DNA of 64,000 nucleotides from G965227875 sp965227875 (GCA_965227875.1 OZ245783.1:2976001-3040000); one strand, 5' to 3'. Counted from the stretch's first letter, positions 35,423 through 44,488 are shown. Translations and numbers: made by a program. The notes: generated by a model not told the origin, from the letters alone.

Positions 35423-36250
35423 ATGGCCGACAGCCACGCTAAAAACCACGACTACCATCTCGTCGATCCGAGCCCATGGCCCGCCGTCGGCTCCGTGGCC
35501 GCGTTCATCACCGCGGTCGGTGCCGTCATCTACTTTCACAATATCGGCAATATCGGACCCTGGGTGCTGATCATCGGCATGCTGCTGGTGATGTACACCA
35601 TGCTCATGTGGTGGATGGACGTCGTCAGGGAAGCCGAGGTCGAAGGTCACCACACGCCGGTCGTCCAGCTTCACCTGCGATATGGCATGATCCTGTTCAT
35701 CGCCTCCGAGGTCATGTTCTTCGTCGCATGGTTCTGGGCCTTTTTCGACGTGGCCCTGTTCCCGGGCGGCACCGAACAGGTCATGCGTGCCGACCTGACG
35801 GGCGGCGAATGGCCGCCGAAGGACATCGCCACGTTCGATCCCTGGCACCTGCCGCTGATCAACACGCTGATCCTGCTTACGTCGGGCACCACCGTTACGT
35901 GGGCGCACCATGCGCTTCTGCATGACGACCGGGCAGGGCTGAAATGGGGCCTTCTGGCGACGGTCGTGCTGGGCGCGCTCTTTACCGCCGTGCAGGCCTA
36001 CGAATATTCCCACGCCGCGTTCGGGTTCTCCGGCCACATCTACGGAGCGACCTTCTTCATGGCGACGGGCTTCCACGGGTTCCACGTGCTGGTCGGCACG
36101 CTGTTCCTGATCGTCTGCCTGTTGCGGGCGGTGGCCGGACACTTCACGCCGACACACCATTTCGGGTTCGAGGCGGCCGCCTGGTACTGGCACTTCGTCG
36201 ACGTGGTGTGGCTCTTCCTGTTCGTCTGCATCTACGTGTGGGCAGCGTGA
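35423..36250 (+). CDS. ctaE: Cytochrome c oxidase subunit III
   Basis: Structural subunit of the oxidase, 275 residues and seven predicted helices. Characteristic segments are DPSPWPAVGS near the N-terminus, LRYGMILFIASEVMFFVAWF (helix III), FYGATFFMATGFHGFHVLVG-type region (here IYGATFFMATGFHG), and WYWHFVDVVWLFLFVCIY at the end. A strong terminator follows 45 bases after its stop. Confidence 0.97.
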   Translation: MADSHAKNHDYHLVDPSPWPAVGSVAAFITAVGAVIYFHNIGNIGPWVLIIGMLLVMYTMLMWWMDVVREAEVEGHHTPVVQLHLRYGMILFIASEVMFFVAWFWAFFDVALFPGGTEQVMRADLTGGEWPPKDIATFDPWHLPLINTLILLTSGTTVTWAHHALLHDDRAGLKWGLLATVVLGALFTAVQAYEYSHAAFGFSGHIYGATFFMATGFHGFHVLVGTLFLIVCLLRAVAGHFTPTHHFGFEAAAWYWHFVDVVWLFLFVCIYVWAA

Positions 36251-36294
36251 CAGCCTGCCGTGCAGTGACGGGGCACATTGAGTAACTGAAACGG

Positions 36295-36318
36295 AAAACG
36301 GCCCTGCGGGGCCGTTTT
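36295..36318 (+). terminator. Rho-independent terminator after ctaE
   Basis: AAAACGGCCC and GGGCCGTTTT form a 10-bp exact stem with a TGCG loop; the last four T, then CTCGTT, give the run. It separates the ctaC-ctaE unit from DUF983 and SURF1, and being symmetrical it could work in both directions. Confidence 0.85.
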
Positions 36319-36337
36319 CTCGTTATTGGAGAGAGAT

Positions 36338-36718
36338 ATGGACAGGCAGCCTTATCAAGCGCCGGTATCGCCTGTATCCGCGGGCCTGCGGAGCAAGTGT
36401 CCGCGATGCGGCCGAGGAAAGCTCTACAGCGGTTTCCTGCGCCTGGCGCCGTCCTGCTCCTCCTGCGGTCTCGATTACGAGTTCATGGACAGTGGCGACG
36501 GTCCGGCGGTCTTCGTCATCCTCATCGTCGGGTTCATCGTCGCGGGTGCCGCCTTGCTCGTCGAGGTCGCATATCAGCCGCCATACTGGGTTCACGCCAT
36601 TCTCTGGCTCCCTCTCGTGCTATTCCTCGCCCTGTTCATGCTGCGGCCGCTCAAGAGCATCCTCATCGCCCTGCAGTTCCGCAACAAGGCGCGTGAAGGC
36701 CGGCTGGGACACGACTGA
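36338..36718 (+). CDS. DUF983 membrane protein
   Basis: A 126-residue protein with two N-terminal CxxC pairs (SKCPRCGRGKLY and SCSSCGLDYEF), likely a zinc or copper ribbon, and two membrane helices. DUF983 genes are regularly found beside SURF1 and cytochrome oxidase genes in alphaproteobacteria, so a role in oxidase assembly is likely but unproven. ATG 36338 follows GGAG. It lies just past the terminator. Confidence 0.87.
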   Translation: MDRQPYQAPVSPVSAGLRSKCPRCGRGKLYSGFLRLAPSCSSCGLDYEFMDSGDGPAVFVILIVGFIVAGAALLVEVAYQPPYWVHAILWLPLVLFLALFMLRPLKSILIALQFRNKAREGRLGHD

Positions 36719-37468
36719 ATGAAGTTCCGATTGCAGTTCTGGCCGACCGTCCTCGCCGTGCCCGCTCTGGTCGCGATTGTCGGGCTCGGCAACTGGCAGG
36801 TCGAGCGCCTCTACTGGAAAGAGGATCTCATCCGCAAGGTCGAAGAACGGGTCAGCCAGACACCCGCCGCGCTGCCCGCCCGCGACGAATGGCCAACGCT
36901 GGACATCGCCGGCATGGAATACCGTCCTTTCGTCGCCACGGGCCGTTTCGACCACGCACACGAGTTCCATGTCTTCACGTCGCTCAGCCGCCCCAAAGGC
37001 CGCTTCAAGGGCCCCGGCTACTGGGTCATCACGCCGTTCGTGCTGGCGGAAGGCGGGACCGTCATGGTCAACCGCGGGTTCGTCCCGGACGCCTACAAGG
37101 CACCGGAAACTCGACCCGTCGGACAGGTCGAGGGGGTGCGGGAGATCGTCGGCCTTTTGCGAAAACCCGAAACGCAGGAGATGTTCGTCCCCGACAACGA
37201 CCTCGCGAAGAACGTCTGGTACTACCGGGACCTGTCCGCGATGGCGGTGGAGGCGGGCAGGGACGATGTCGCTCCTTTCCTGCTCGACGAAACATCCAAC
37301 AGCATCGCCGGCGGGTTGCCCCAGGCCGGGGAGACGCGGCTTGCATTCAAGAACGACCATCTCCAGTACGCCGTGACCTGGTACGGCATTGCGTTGTGCC
37401 TGCTGGGAGTCTATTTCGCGTATCACATTTCCTACAACCGGAAGCTCGATGCGCCGCGGTCGAAATAG
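36719..37468 (+). CDS. SURF1-family oxidase assembly protein
   Basis: A 249-residue protein of the SURF1/Shy1 family, which helps insert haem a into subunit I. It has one helix at each end (TVLAVPALVAIVGLGNWQ and GIALCLLGVYFAYHI) with a periplasmic domain between, including GPGYWVITPFVL and VMVNRGFVPD. The ATG follows the DUF983 stop with no gap, so the two are coupled. Confidence 0.93.
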   Translation: MKFRLQFWPTVLAVPALVAIVGLGNWQVERLYWKEDLIRKVEERVSQTPAALPARDEWPTLDIAGMEYRPFVATGRFDHAHEFHVFTSLSRPKGRFKGPGYWVITPFVLAEGGTVMVNRGFVPDAYKAPETRPVGQVEGVREIVGLLRKPETQEMFVPDNDLAKNVWYYRDLSAMAVEAGRDDVAPFLLDETSNSIAGGLPQAGETRLAFKNDHLQYAVTWYGIALCLLGVYFAYHISYNRKLDAPRSK

Positions 37469-37530
37469 GCGCGCTTGCCCGGAAACCGCGTGACCTTTAG
37501 GTTGCCGGAGTTTTCGCAAAAGGACAGAAC

Positions 37531-38934
37531 GTGAAGTACATCAGCACACGAGGCGAGGCGCCTTCGCTCGGTTTCGACGACGTCCTGCTTGCCGGGCTGG
37601 CGCGGGACGGCGGGCTGTACGTGCCGGAGATCTGGCCGCAGATGACACCGCACGAGATTTCCAGCCTGGCTGGCCAGTCCTACGCCGAGGTGGCCCTGGA
37701 GATCACCAGGCGGTTCACTGGCGATGCGTTCGCCCTGGAAGAGCTCGAAGCGATCATCGAACGCGCATACGGCGCTTTCGGGCATCCGGCCGTGGCGCCG
37801 CTGGTGCAGGTGGATCATCGCACCTGGCTGCTGGAACTCTTCCACGGTCCGACGCTGGCTTTCAAGGACGTCGCCATGCAGTTGCTGGCGCCGATGATGG
37901 ATGCCGTGCTCGCGCGAGACGGGAAGCGGGTGACCATCGTCGGCGCGACGTCCGGGGACACCGGCAGCGCCGCGATCGAGGCCTTCCGCGGCCGCGATGC
38001 CATAGACGTCTTCATCCTTCATCCCCACGGGCGGGTCAGCGAGATCCAGCGCCGCCAGATGACGACGGTGCTCGACGACAACGTTCACAACATCGCGCTG
38101 GACGGCACGTTCGACGACTGCCAGGCGCTGCTCAAGGCGCTGTTCAACGACCATGCGTTCCGCGACCGGATCGGCCTTGCCGGGGTGAACTCCATCAACT
38201 GGGCCCGCGTACTGGCGCAGGTCGTGTACTACTTCACGTCCGCGGTCGCCCTCGGCGCTCCGGACCGGACCGTGAGTTTCGTCGTGCCGACAGGCAATTT
38301 CGGCGACATCTTCGCCGGGTATGTCGCGGGCAGGATGGGGCTGCCGCTGGAACGGCTGGTCGTCGCCACGAACATCAACGATATTCTCCACCGCGCCCTG
38401 ACCACGGGCCGGTACGACACCGGCACCGTGACGCCCACCTCGAGTCCGAGCATGGATATCCAGGTGTCGAGCAATTTCGAGCGCCTGCTCTTCGACGCCT
38501 GCGGCCGTGACGGCACCCACATACGCCGCCTGATGCAGGGCCTCGCCCAGTCGGGCGGGTTCGGGATCGAGGCGGCCGCACTCGAAAGAATGAAACTCCT
38601 GTTCGAGTCGCAGCGCGTCGACGAGGACGGTTGTGCCGCCCGGATTGCCGGCTGTCTCCGCGAAACAGGCCTCCTGCTCGATCCGCATTCGGCCATCGGT
38701 CTCGAAGCCGCGAACCGCATGGAACGCACCGACACGGCGGTCATCTGCCTGGCGACCGCCCATCCCGCGAAGTTTCCCGACGCCGTCGAACGGGCGAGCG
38801 GAAGGCGGCCGTCACTGCCCGAGAGAATAGCCGACATCGCCCAGAGACCGGAGCGTGTGACGCGTCTGCCGAACGACATCGACGCGGTCAAGACCTTCAT
38901 CGACGCGCATGCGCGGCTGGGGGAACATGTCTGA
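37531..38934 (+). CDS. thrC: Threonine synthase
   Basis: PLP enzyme converting O-phosphohomoserine to threonine. The 467-residue protein starts with KYISTRGEAPSLGFDDVLLAGLARDGGLYVPE and has the PLP lysine in FHGPTLAFKDVAMQL, then GATSGDTGSAAIEAF and a VPTGNFGDIFAGYVA phosphate loop. GTG start at 37531 after AAAGGA. Homoserine kinase (thrB) is 10 kb downstream on the other strand. Its stop overlaps the M16 protease start by 8 bases. Confidence 0.96.
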   Translation: MKYISTRGEAPSLGFDDVLLAGLARDGGLYVPEIWPQMTPHEISSLAGQSYAEVALEITRRFTGDAFALEELEAIIERAYGAFGHPAVAPLVQVDHRTWLLELFHGPTLAFKDVAMQLLAPMMDAVLARDGKRVTIVGATSGDTGSAAIEAFRGRDAIDVFILHPHGRVSEIQRRQMTTVLDDNVHNIALDGTFDDCQALLKALFNDHAFRDRIGLAGVNSINWARVLAQVVYYFTSAVALGAPDRTVSFVVPTGNFGDIFAGYVAGRMGLPLERLVVATNINDILHRALTTGRYDTGTVTPTSSPSMDIQVSSNFERLLFDACGRDGTHIRRLMQGLAQSGGFGIEAAALERMKLLFESQRVDEDGCAARIAGCLRETGLLLDPHSAIGLEAANRMERTDTAVICLATAHPAKFPDAVERASGRRPSLPERIADIAQRPERVTRLPNDIDAVKTFIDAHARLGEHV

Positions 38935-40195
38935 CAATCCGAACGTTCATACGACGCGGCTCGACAACGGAATGCGCGTCGTCACCCATGCGATGCCCCA
39001 CCTCGAAACGGTCGCTCTCGGCGTCTGGGTGAATGCGGGCGCGCGCCACGAGCGGACGCGCGAACACGGTGTCGCGCATTTTCTCGAGCACATGGCCTTC
39101 AAGGGAACGCAAAGGCGCAGCGCCCTCGACATCGCGCACAGTCTGGAGGCCGTCGGTGGAGACCTCAATGCCGCCACGAGCATGGAGACGACGGCGTATT
39201 ACGCCCGCGTCCTCAAGGGCGACCTGCCGCTCGCCATCGACGTGCTGTGCGACATTTTCGAGAACCCCGTCTTCGCCGCCGAGGAACTGGAGCGCGAGCG
39301 CAATGTGATCATCCAGGAGATCGCCGCCGCCCGCGACACCCCGGACGACCTCGCGTTCGACGTGTTTCAGGAAGCCGCGTTCCCCGGCCAGGCCCTGGGA
39401 CGCCCCATTCTGGGCACGGTCGAGAGCGTCGGGTCGTTTGCCGCAACCGACCTCGCTGGTTTCCGCGATGCGCGCTACCACCCCGAACGCGTCGTAATCG
39501 GTGCGGCGGGGGCGGTCGAGCATGACAGGCTCGTCGATCTCGCCGCCGCGCAGTTCAGGGGGCGCCCCTTCGCGCGCGAGGCCCTGGAGCCGGGCCGGTA
39601 CGAAGGCGGCGACATCCGCATCGACAAGGACCTCGAACAGGCTCATCTGCTGCTCGGTTTCGAAGCGCCGCCATACGGCAGCGACGACTTCTACACCGCG
39701 CAGGTTCTCGCGAGCGTTCTGGGTGGCGGAATGTCCTCGCGGCTGTTCCAGGAAGTCAGGGAAAAAAGGGGCCTGTGCTACTCGATATTCGCCTTCTGCT
39801 CGAGCTATGCGGATACCGGGCTGTTCGGCATCTATGCGGGAACGTCACCGGACGACCTCGGCGAGATCGTCCCGGTCGTGGCCGACGAACTGAACCGGCT
39901 CTCCGGCGGTATCCGCGAAGAGGAAGTGGCCCGTTCCCGCGCCCAGTTCAAGGCCGGGCTGCTCATGAGCCTGGAGAGCAGCACGGCGCGCGCCGAGCAG
40001 ATATCGCGCCAGGAACTCGCGTTCGGGCGGGTTCTGCCCATGGATGAGCTGATCGGGCGGATCGACCGTATCGACGCCGCCTCCGTGGGCCGTCTCGCCG
40101 AACGCATGCTTGCGGAATCACAGCCTACGGTTGCAGCCGTGGGGCCCGTCTCCCGGCTTGCATCCCATGCACAAATCGCTGCAAGATTTGCCTGA
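38927..40195 (+). CDS. M16-family zinc peptidase (mitochondrial processing peptidase-like)
   Basis: A 422-residue peptidase with the inverted zinc motif HFLEH (His51, Glu54, His55) in GVAHFLEHMAFKGTQRR, and the downstream glutamate ligand in ERNVIIQEI. GGDLNAATSMETTAYYARV and GGGMSSRLFQEVREKRGLCYSI are classic for the beta-MPP/PqqL-like branch. Cytoplasmic by appearance. Alphaproteobacteria commonly keep this gene right after thrC. Start at ATG 38927, which overlaps thrC and has GGGGGA before it. Confidence 0.95.
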   Translation: MSDNPNVHTTRLDNGMRVVTHAMPHLETVALGVWVNAGARHERTREHGVAHFLEHMAFKGTQRRSALDIAHSLEAVGGDLNAATSMETTAYYARVLKGDLPLAIDVLCDIFENPVFAAEELERERNVIIQEIAAARDTPDDLAFDVFQEAAFPGQALGRPILGTVESVGSFAATDLAGFRDARYHPERVVIGAAGAVEHDRLVDLAAAQFRGRPFAREALEPGRYEGGDIRIDKDLEQAHLLLGFEAPPYGSDDFYTAQVLASVLGGGMSSRLFQEVREKRGLCYSIFAFCSSYADTGLFGIYAGTSPDDLGEIVPVVADELNRLSGGIREEEVARSRAQFKAGLLMSLESSTARAEQISRQELAFGRVLPMDELIGRIDRIDAASVGRLAERMLAESQPTVAAVGPVSRLASHAQIAARFA

Positions 40196-40218
40196 CCCAA
40201 TTGTGAGTTCCGCCGGCA

Positions 40219-40800
40219 ATGGCATTTCTGAGATCTGTCAGCACTATCGAGACAAGTCCGGTCCTGCACGGAACGGGGGTGATTCTTCGTGCGCCGCAAA
40301 TGTCCGATTTCCAGATGTGGGCGGCGCTTCGCGAGCGCAGCCGCGAATTCCTCTCGCCGTGGGAGCCGACCTGGCCGCGCGACGATTTGACCCGCGCCTC
40401 CTTTCGCCGCCGCATCAAGCGCTATTCGCGTGACATCCGGGAAGATCAGGCCTATCCATTCTTTGTTTTCCGGGACACCGACCAGGCGCTGCTCGGCGGC
40501 CTGACCCTCAGCAATATCAGGCGAGGGGTCGCACAGGCGTGCTCGCTCGGCTACTGGATCGGTGAACCCTATGCCCGCAAGGGTTTCATGTCCCGCAGCG
40601 TTCAGGCCGTGATACCCTTTGCATTCGATACCCTTGGCCTTCACCGGGTCGAAGCGGCGTGCCTGCCGATTAATACGGCGTCGATCAGCCTTCTGCGCAA
40701 GTGCGGATTCACCGAGGAAGGCTATGCCCGCCGCTATCTCCGGATCAACGGAGCGTGGCAGGATCATCTTCTGTTTGCCCTGCTGGCGGAGGATCGGTGA
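40219..40800 (+). CDS. GNAT acetyltransferase, RimJ/RimL type
   Basis: A 193-residue GNAT protein with the RimJ-like layout: VILRAPQMSDFQMWAALR, FLSPWEPTWP, GGLTLSNIRRG, then LGYWIGEPYARKGFMSRSVQ (acetyl-CoA loop), HRVEAACLPINTASISLLRKCGF and a C-terminal RINGAWQDHLLFALL. It may acetylate ribosomal protein S5 like RimJ, or another N-terminus. It follows the M16 gene after 23 bases, as in other alphaproteobacteria. Confidence 0.9.
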   Translation: MAFLRSVSTIETSPVLHGTGVILRAPQMSDFQMWAALRERSREFLSPWEPTWPRDDLTRASFRRRIKRYSRDIREDQAYPFFVFRDTDQALLGGLTLSNIRRGVAQACSLGYWIGEPYARKGFMSRSVQAVIPFAFDTLGLHRVEAACLPINTASISLLRKCGFTEEGYARRYLRINGAWQDHLLFALLAEDR

Positions 40801-40806
40801 AACTCG

Positions 40807-40906
40807 GGGAACGACGTTCCCGTTATCGTTTACCACAGGTAAACAAGGGCTCGCTCCACATAGGGCTTTCGCTTGTTTTACCCAACCGGTGACGCTACCA
40901 AAGGTA
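40807..40906 (+). promoter_or_regulatory. Dyad-rich leader of the GGDEF/EAL gene
   Basis: Three exact inverted repeats occur in 100 bases: GGGAACG-A-CGTTCCC (40807-40821), GTTTACC-ACA-GGTAAAC (40828-40844) and TACC-AAA-GGTA (40896-40906). In addition GGTAAACAAG (40838-40847) can pair with CTTGTTTTACC (40872-40882) with a one-base bulge, which competes with the second repeat. The last one covers the AAAGG near the start codon. Could be an attenuator-like leader, operators, or the terminator of the previous gene. Confidence 0.4.
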
Positions 40907-40919
40907 TCGAGCACCGGTA

Positions 40920-43826
40920 ATGAAAGCAGTTCTGTTGGCTGGCATGCGTACCGCCGTCTTCTTCGCCGCGTGGCTTCTTGTCACGATCTTTGCCGCTGCC
41001 GATTCCCGGGCGCGGGACACGATCGAATTGCCCCTGAAGGCCGTCAGTGTCGATATCCTGAACGCGGCCGACCGGGCCGAGTCCTCCATCCCCGAAACGG
41101 TCATCCAGCTTGACGATGCGGGCGCCGGACAGGCCAACGAGTTCACGGCGACGGCCGTGGGGCCCGGGCCCAATTACCGGTGGCTCGTCTTCACCGTCAA
41201 GAACCTCGGCTCGCGCCCGGAAACCCGTCTGGTCGCCGTCGGACGGGAGGGCATCACGGGTACGGGGCTGCAGTCGCGGTCGCGCCTGAGCACGCGGTTC
41301 CTCAACGTCACGGTCTCCCAGGGTCCGCGGCCCGCGATCCGGTCCAACCGCAACACGGACAGTTTCCTCGTCGACGTCCCGCCCGGCCAGTCGATCACCT
41401 ATGCGGTCGAACTCGCGGGCCGCTGGCCCGGCGCGCTCATTCTCTGGTCGCCGTCGGCCTTCGACGACCAGAAGCGCCGCATCGCCTTCTTCCACGGGCT
41501 CCTGATCGGTATCGGAGTGCTCGGCGCGCTCTATATCTCGATCCTCTACATCGTGCGGCGCAGCGTGATTTTTCCCGCCGCGGCGCTGTTCGCCTGGGCC
41601 GGCGTGATCTTCCTCTGTTACGAACTGGGATACTGGCCGCTGGGCATAGAGTTCGGGTCGAGCTGGATCACCACCTTCCGAACGATCGCCGTCTCGCTCA
41701 TGGCGGTCGGCATTCTCGCAATCCTCTTCACCTTTCTCGAACTGGACAAGCGCTGGCCCGTCGCCAGCACCGGCGTCATGGTCATGGCCGGCATCGCCGT
41801 GCCGATCATTCTCATGTCCTTCCTGCTTGCGGGACTGTCCTACTTCCTGGCCTGGGTGCTCTTCGCCATGGCCGTGGGCGGCGGCTGCCTGCTGATCGGC
41901 CGCATGGCGCTGCAGGGGCTCATCCGCGCCCAGGTGACGGTGCCGTCCTGGGTGCTGGTGACCGTCTGGACCTTCTTCGCCGCGCTCTACCAGGCCGGTA
42001 TTCTGGGCCACGCCCTCGTCGCCCCCGGTCTCGCCGCAACGCTCGTTCTGGTCATGCTGATGATCGCGTTCACCGTCACCCAGTTCGCCTTTGACGCAAG
42101 CGTCATCAGCAGCCGCTTCTTCGAGGACAGCGGCCGCCGCGCGCTGGCTCTGGCCGGCTCCGAACAGTGCGTCTGGGACTGGCATGCGGCGGAACATTCG
42201 CTCTACGTCGGCCCGGAAATCGAGGTCATGCTGGGTCTGCCGCATGGCGGGACCGACCTCTCCGACCAGGACAACTGGCTCGAACTGGTGCATCCCGCCG
42301 ACAGGGTGGGATACCTGTCTTCCGTGGAGGCCGCGCTGCAGCGTGGCCGCGGCACGTTCCGTCATGCGTTCCGCATGCGGCGCAATGACGGTGCCTTTCG
42401 CTGGTTCCAGCTGCGGGCCCGCGTCATGGCGGACGAGCACGGCAAGGCCAACCGGTGCATCGGCACCCTGGCCGACATCACGGCGCACCGGGCCTCGGAA
42501 GAACGCCTCCTGCGCGATGCCGTCCATGACAGCCTGACGGGTCTGCCCAACCGCGCGCTCTTCATGGACCGCCTGCAGCAGGTCATCCGCCAGTTCCACG
42601 GTGACAAGGAACGCCAGCTGGCGATTTTCGTCGTCGACATCGACCGCTTCAAGAACGTCAATGACGGGCTCGGTCACGCGGTCGGCGACAGCCTTCTCCT
42701 GACCATGGCGCGGCGCATCAAGCGATGCCTCGGACCGAACGACACCCTGGCGCGGATCTCCGGCGACCAGTTCGGCATCATCTTCACGTCGACGCAGAAG
42801 AGCGGGGAGACGGGAGCGCTCGCGGAGCAGATCCGTCTCGCCGTCGGCGCGCCGGTGCGCCTCAATCCGCGCGAGGTCTTCCTGACCGCCAGTATCGGCG
42901 TGGCGCAGTACAACGGCAAGATCGACCTCGCCGAAGACCTGCTGAAGGAAGCCGAGATCGCCCTGTTCCAGGCCAAGCGCCTCGGCAAGAACAAGATCGA
43001 GTTCTTCCGCTCCAATATGCGGGACAATACGGCGAACCGGGTCGCGCTGGAGTCCGATCTCCGCCGCGCGCTCGAGCGGGACGAAATGGAGCTCATGTAC
43101 CAGCCCATCGTGCGCCTGGCGGACATGAAGGTGGCGGGTTTCGAGGCGCTGATACGCTGGCAGCATCCCCAGCTCGGCCTGCTCGGTCCCGACGATTTCA
43201 TCGGCATCGCGGAAGAGACCGGCATCATCGCCGACCTCGGACGGTTTGCCCTGAACGAGGCCGCCCGGCAGCTTGGAACCTGGCAGCGCGCCTTCACGCC
43301 GCACGATCCGGTGTTCACGAGCGTCAATGTCTCAAGCCGCCAGATCCTCGGCCAGGATCTTGTCGAGGACGTCGAGCTCATCCTCAACCGGGCGGACGTG
43401 GTGGAAGGTTCCCTGAAGCTGGAAATCACCGAGTCGCTGGTCATGGAGAACATGGAACTGTCGGCGCGGATACTCGAACGCCTCACGGCACTCGGTGCTG
43501 GGCTGTCCTGCGACGACTTCGGCACCGGCTACTCGTCGCTCAGCAACCTGCAACGCTTTCCCTTCGACACGATCAAGATCGACCGGTCTTTCCTGAACAA
43601 TTCCAACCCGGACGACCCGGCATCGGAGATCATTCTCCATTCCATCGTCAACCTCGCCCACGATCTCGACATGGACGTGGTGGCGGAAGGCGCGGAAACC
43701 CAGGAGGACATCGAACTCCTCCGCGAACTGGGCTGCGAATACGTCCAGGGCTTCTATTTCGGCCAGCCCATGAGCTCACAGGAAGCCATCGCCTACCTCG
43801 CCGGCAAACCCGGCGAATGGTCCTAA
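40920..43826 (+). CDS. Membrane PAS-GGDEF-EAL cyclic-di-GMP protein
   Basis: A 968-residue multi-domain protein. Residues about 1-30 form a signal/anchor, 30-185 an extracytoplasmic beta-rich domain, 190-400 about seven membrane helices (7TMR-like), 405-525 a PAS domain (VWDWHAAEHSLYVGPEIEVML), about 530-690 a GGDEF domain and 700-960 an EAL domain. The GGDEF signature reads SGDQF (614-618), with Gln for the catalytic glutamate position, so cyclase activity is doubtful. The EAL domain looks active: EALIRWQHP (742), LEITESLVMEN, CDDFGTGYSSL, IKIDRSF and VVAEGAET. Most likely a sensor-linked c-di-GMP phosphodiesterase. Monocistronic, preceded by a dyad-rich leader. Confidence 0.9.
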   Translation: MKAVLLAGMRTAVFFAAWLLVTIFAAADSRARDTIELPLKAVSVDILNAADRAESSIPETVIQLDDAGAGQANEFTATAVGPGPNYRWLVFTVKNLGSRPETRLVAVGREGITGTGLQSRSRLSTRFLNVTVSQGPRPAIRSNRNTDSFLVDVPPGQSITYAVELAGRWPGALILWSPSAFDDQKRRIAFFHGLLIGIGVLGALYISILYIVRRSVIFPAAALFAWAGVIFLCYELGYWPLGIEFGSSWITTFRTIAVSLMAVGILAILFTFLELDKRWPVASTGVMVMAGIAVPIILMSFLLAGLSYFLAWVLFAMAVGGGCLLIGRMALQGLIRAQVTVPSWVLVTVWTFFAALYQAGILGHALVAPGLAATLVLVMLMIAFTVTQFAFDASVISSRFFEDSGRRALALAGSEQCVWDWHAAEHSLYVGPEIEVMLGLPHGGTDLSDQDNWLELVHPADRVGYLSSVEAALQRGRGTFRHAFRMRRNDGAFRWFQLRARVMADEHGKANRCIGTLADITAHRASEERLLRDAVHDSLTGLPNRALFMDRLQQVIRQFHGDKERQLAIFVVDIDRFKNVNDGLGHAVGDSLLLTMARRIKRCLGPNDTLARISGDQFGIIFTSTQKSGETGALAEQIRLAVGAPVRLNPREVFLTASIGVAQYNGKIDLAEDLLKEAEIALFQAKRLGKNKIEFFRSNMRDNTANRVALESDLRRALERDEMELMYQPIVRLADMKVAGFEALIRWQHPQLGLLGPDDFIGIAEETGIIADLGRFALNEAARQLGTWQRAFTPHDPVFTSVNVSSRQILGQDLVEDVELILNRADVVEGSLKLEITESLVMENMELSARILERLTALGAGLSCDDFGTGYSSLSNLQRFPFDTIKIDRSFLNNSNPDDPASEIILHSIVNLAHDLDMDVVAEGAETQEDIELLRELGCEYVQGFYFGQPMSSQEAIAYLAGKPGEWS

Positions 43827-43850
43827 CACACCGACCCCGCGTCCGTTCTG

Positions 43851-44488
43851 GATCCTGACTTTCGTCAGGAATTCGGGGGTTGGGGGCGAGACCGTGCGGC
43901 ATGGCCACTTCGCTCAGCCCGCGCCTTCAGTGCACCGGCCCCCCGTTGCCGCGGCCATGCAACTGCGCCCCGAATTGCCCGCGCAGGCGGGCATCCATGA
44001 GGCTCGTGCGGTGGATCCTGACTATCGTCAGGAATTCGGGGTTTGGGGACGAGACCGTGCGGCGCCGGCCGTTCTTTGAGCCTGACCCTCGCCGCGCATG
44101 CCATGCACTCCCTCCCGAATTGCCCGCGCAGGCGGGCATCCAGAAGGTCTGTGCGGGTGGATCCTGACTTTCGTCAGGAATTCGACGGTTGGCGGCGCGA
44201 CCCGACGCGGCTGGCCATCCATTGAGCCGGCCCCTTCAGTGCGCCGCCCCCCATTGCCGCGACCATGCACCCCCACCCGAATTGCCCGTGCAGGCGGGCA
44301 TCCATGAGGCCTGTGCGGGTGGATCCTGACTTTCGTCAGGAATTCGGGGTTTGGGGACGAGACCGTGCGGCGCCGGCCGTTCTTTGAGCCTGACCCTCGC
44401 CGCGCATGCCATGCACTCCCTCCCGAATTGCCCGCGCAGGCGGGCATCCAGAAGGCCTGTGCGGGTGGATCCTGACTTTCGTCAGGAA
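43851..44488. repeat. Array 1: alternating two-hairpin repeat in a convergent junction
   Basis: The 697-base spacer 43827-44523 is filled by alternating elements. Hairpin A is TCCTGAC-N4-GTCAGGA at 43853-43870, 44016-44033, 44162-44179, 44324-44341 and 44470-44487. Hairpin B is GCCCGC-GCAG-GCGGGC (one G:T variant) at 43977-43992, 44122-44137, 44284-44299 and 44430-44445. B is flanked by AATT and CATCCA, and A by GAATTCGG. Spacing between A elements alternates 163, 146, 162, 146. Read on the minus strand, A precedes B, the reverse of array 2. Short open frames here encode only repeat translations. Confidence 0.9.

Noticed and set aside
40878..43304. An 808-codon minus-strand frame over the GGDEF/EAL gene
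   Set aside because: Antisense shadow without recognisable domains.
43851..44488. CRISPR array
   Set aside because: Repeats are two different hairpins at 146-163 base spacing, spacers are themselves repeated, and no cas gene is present.
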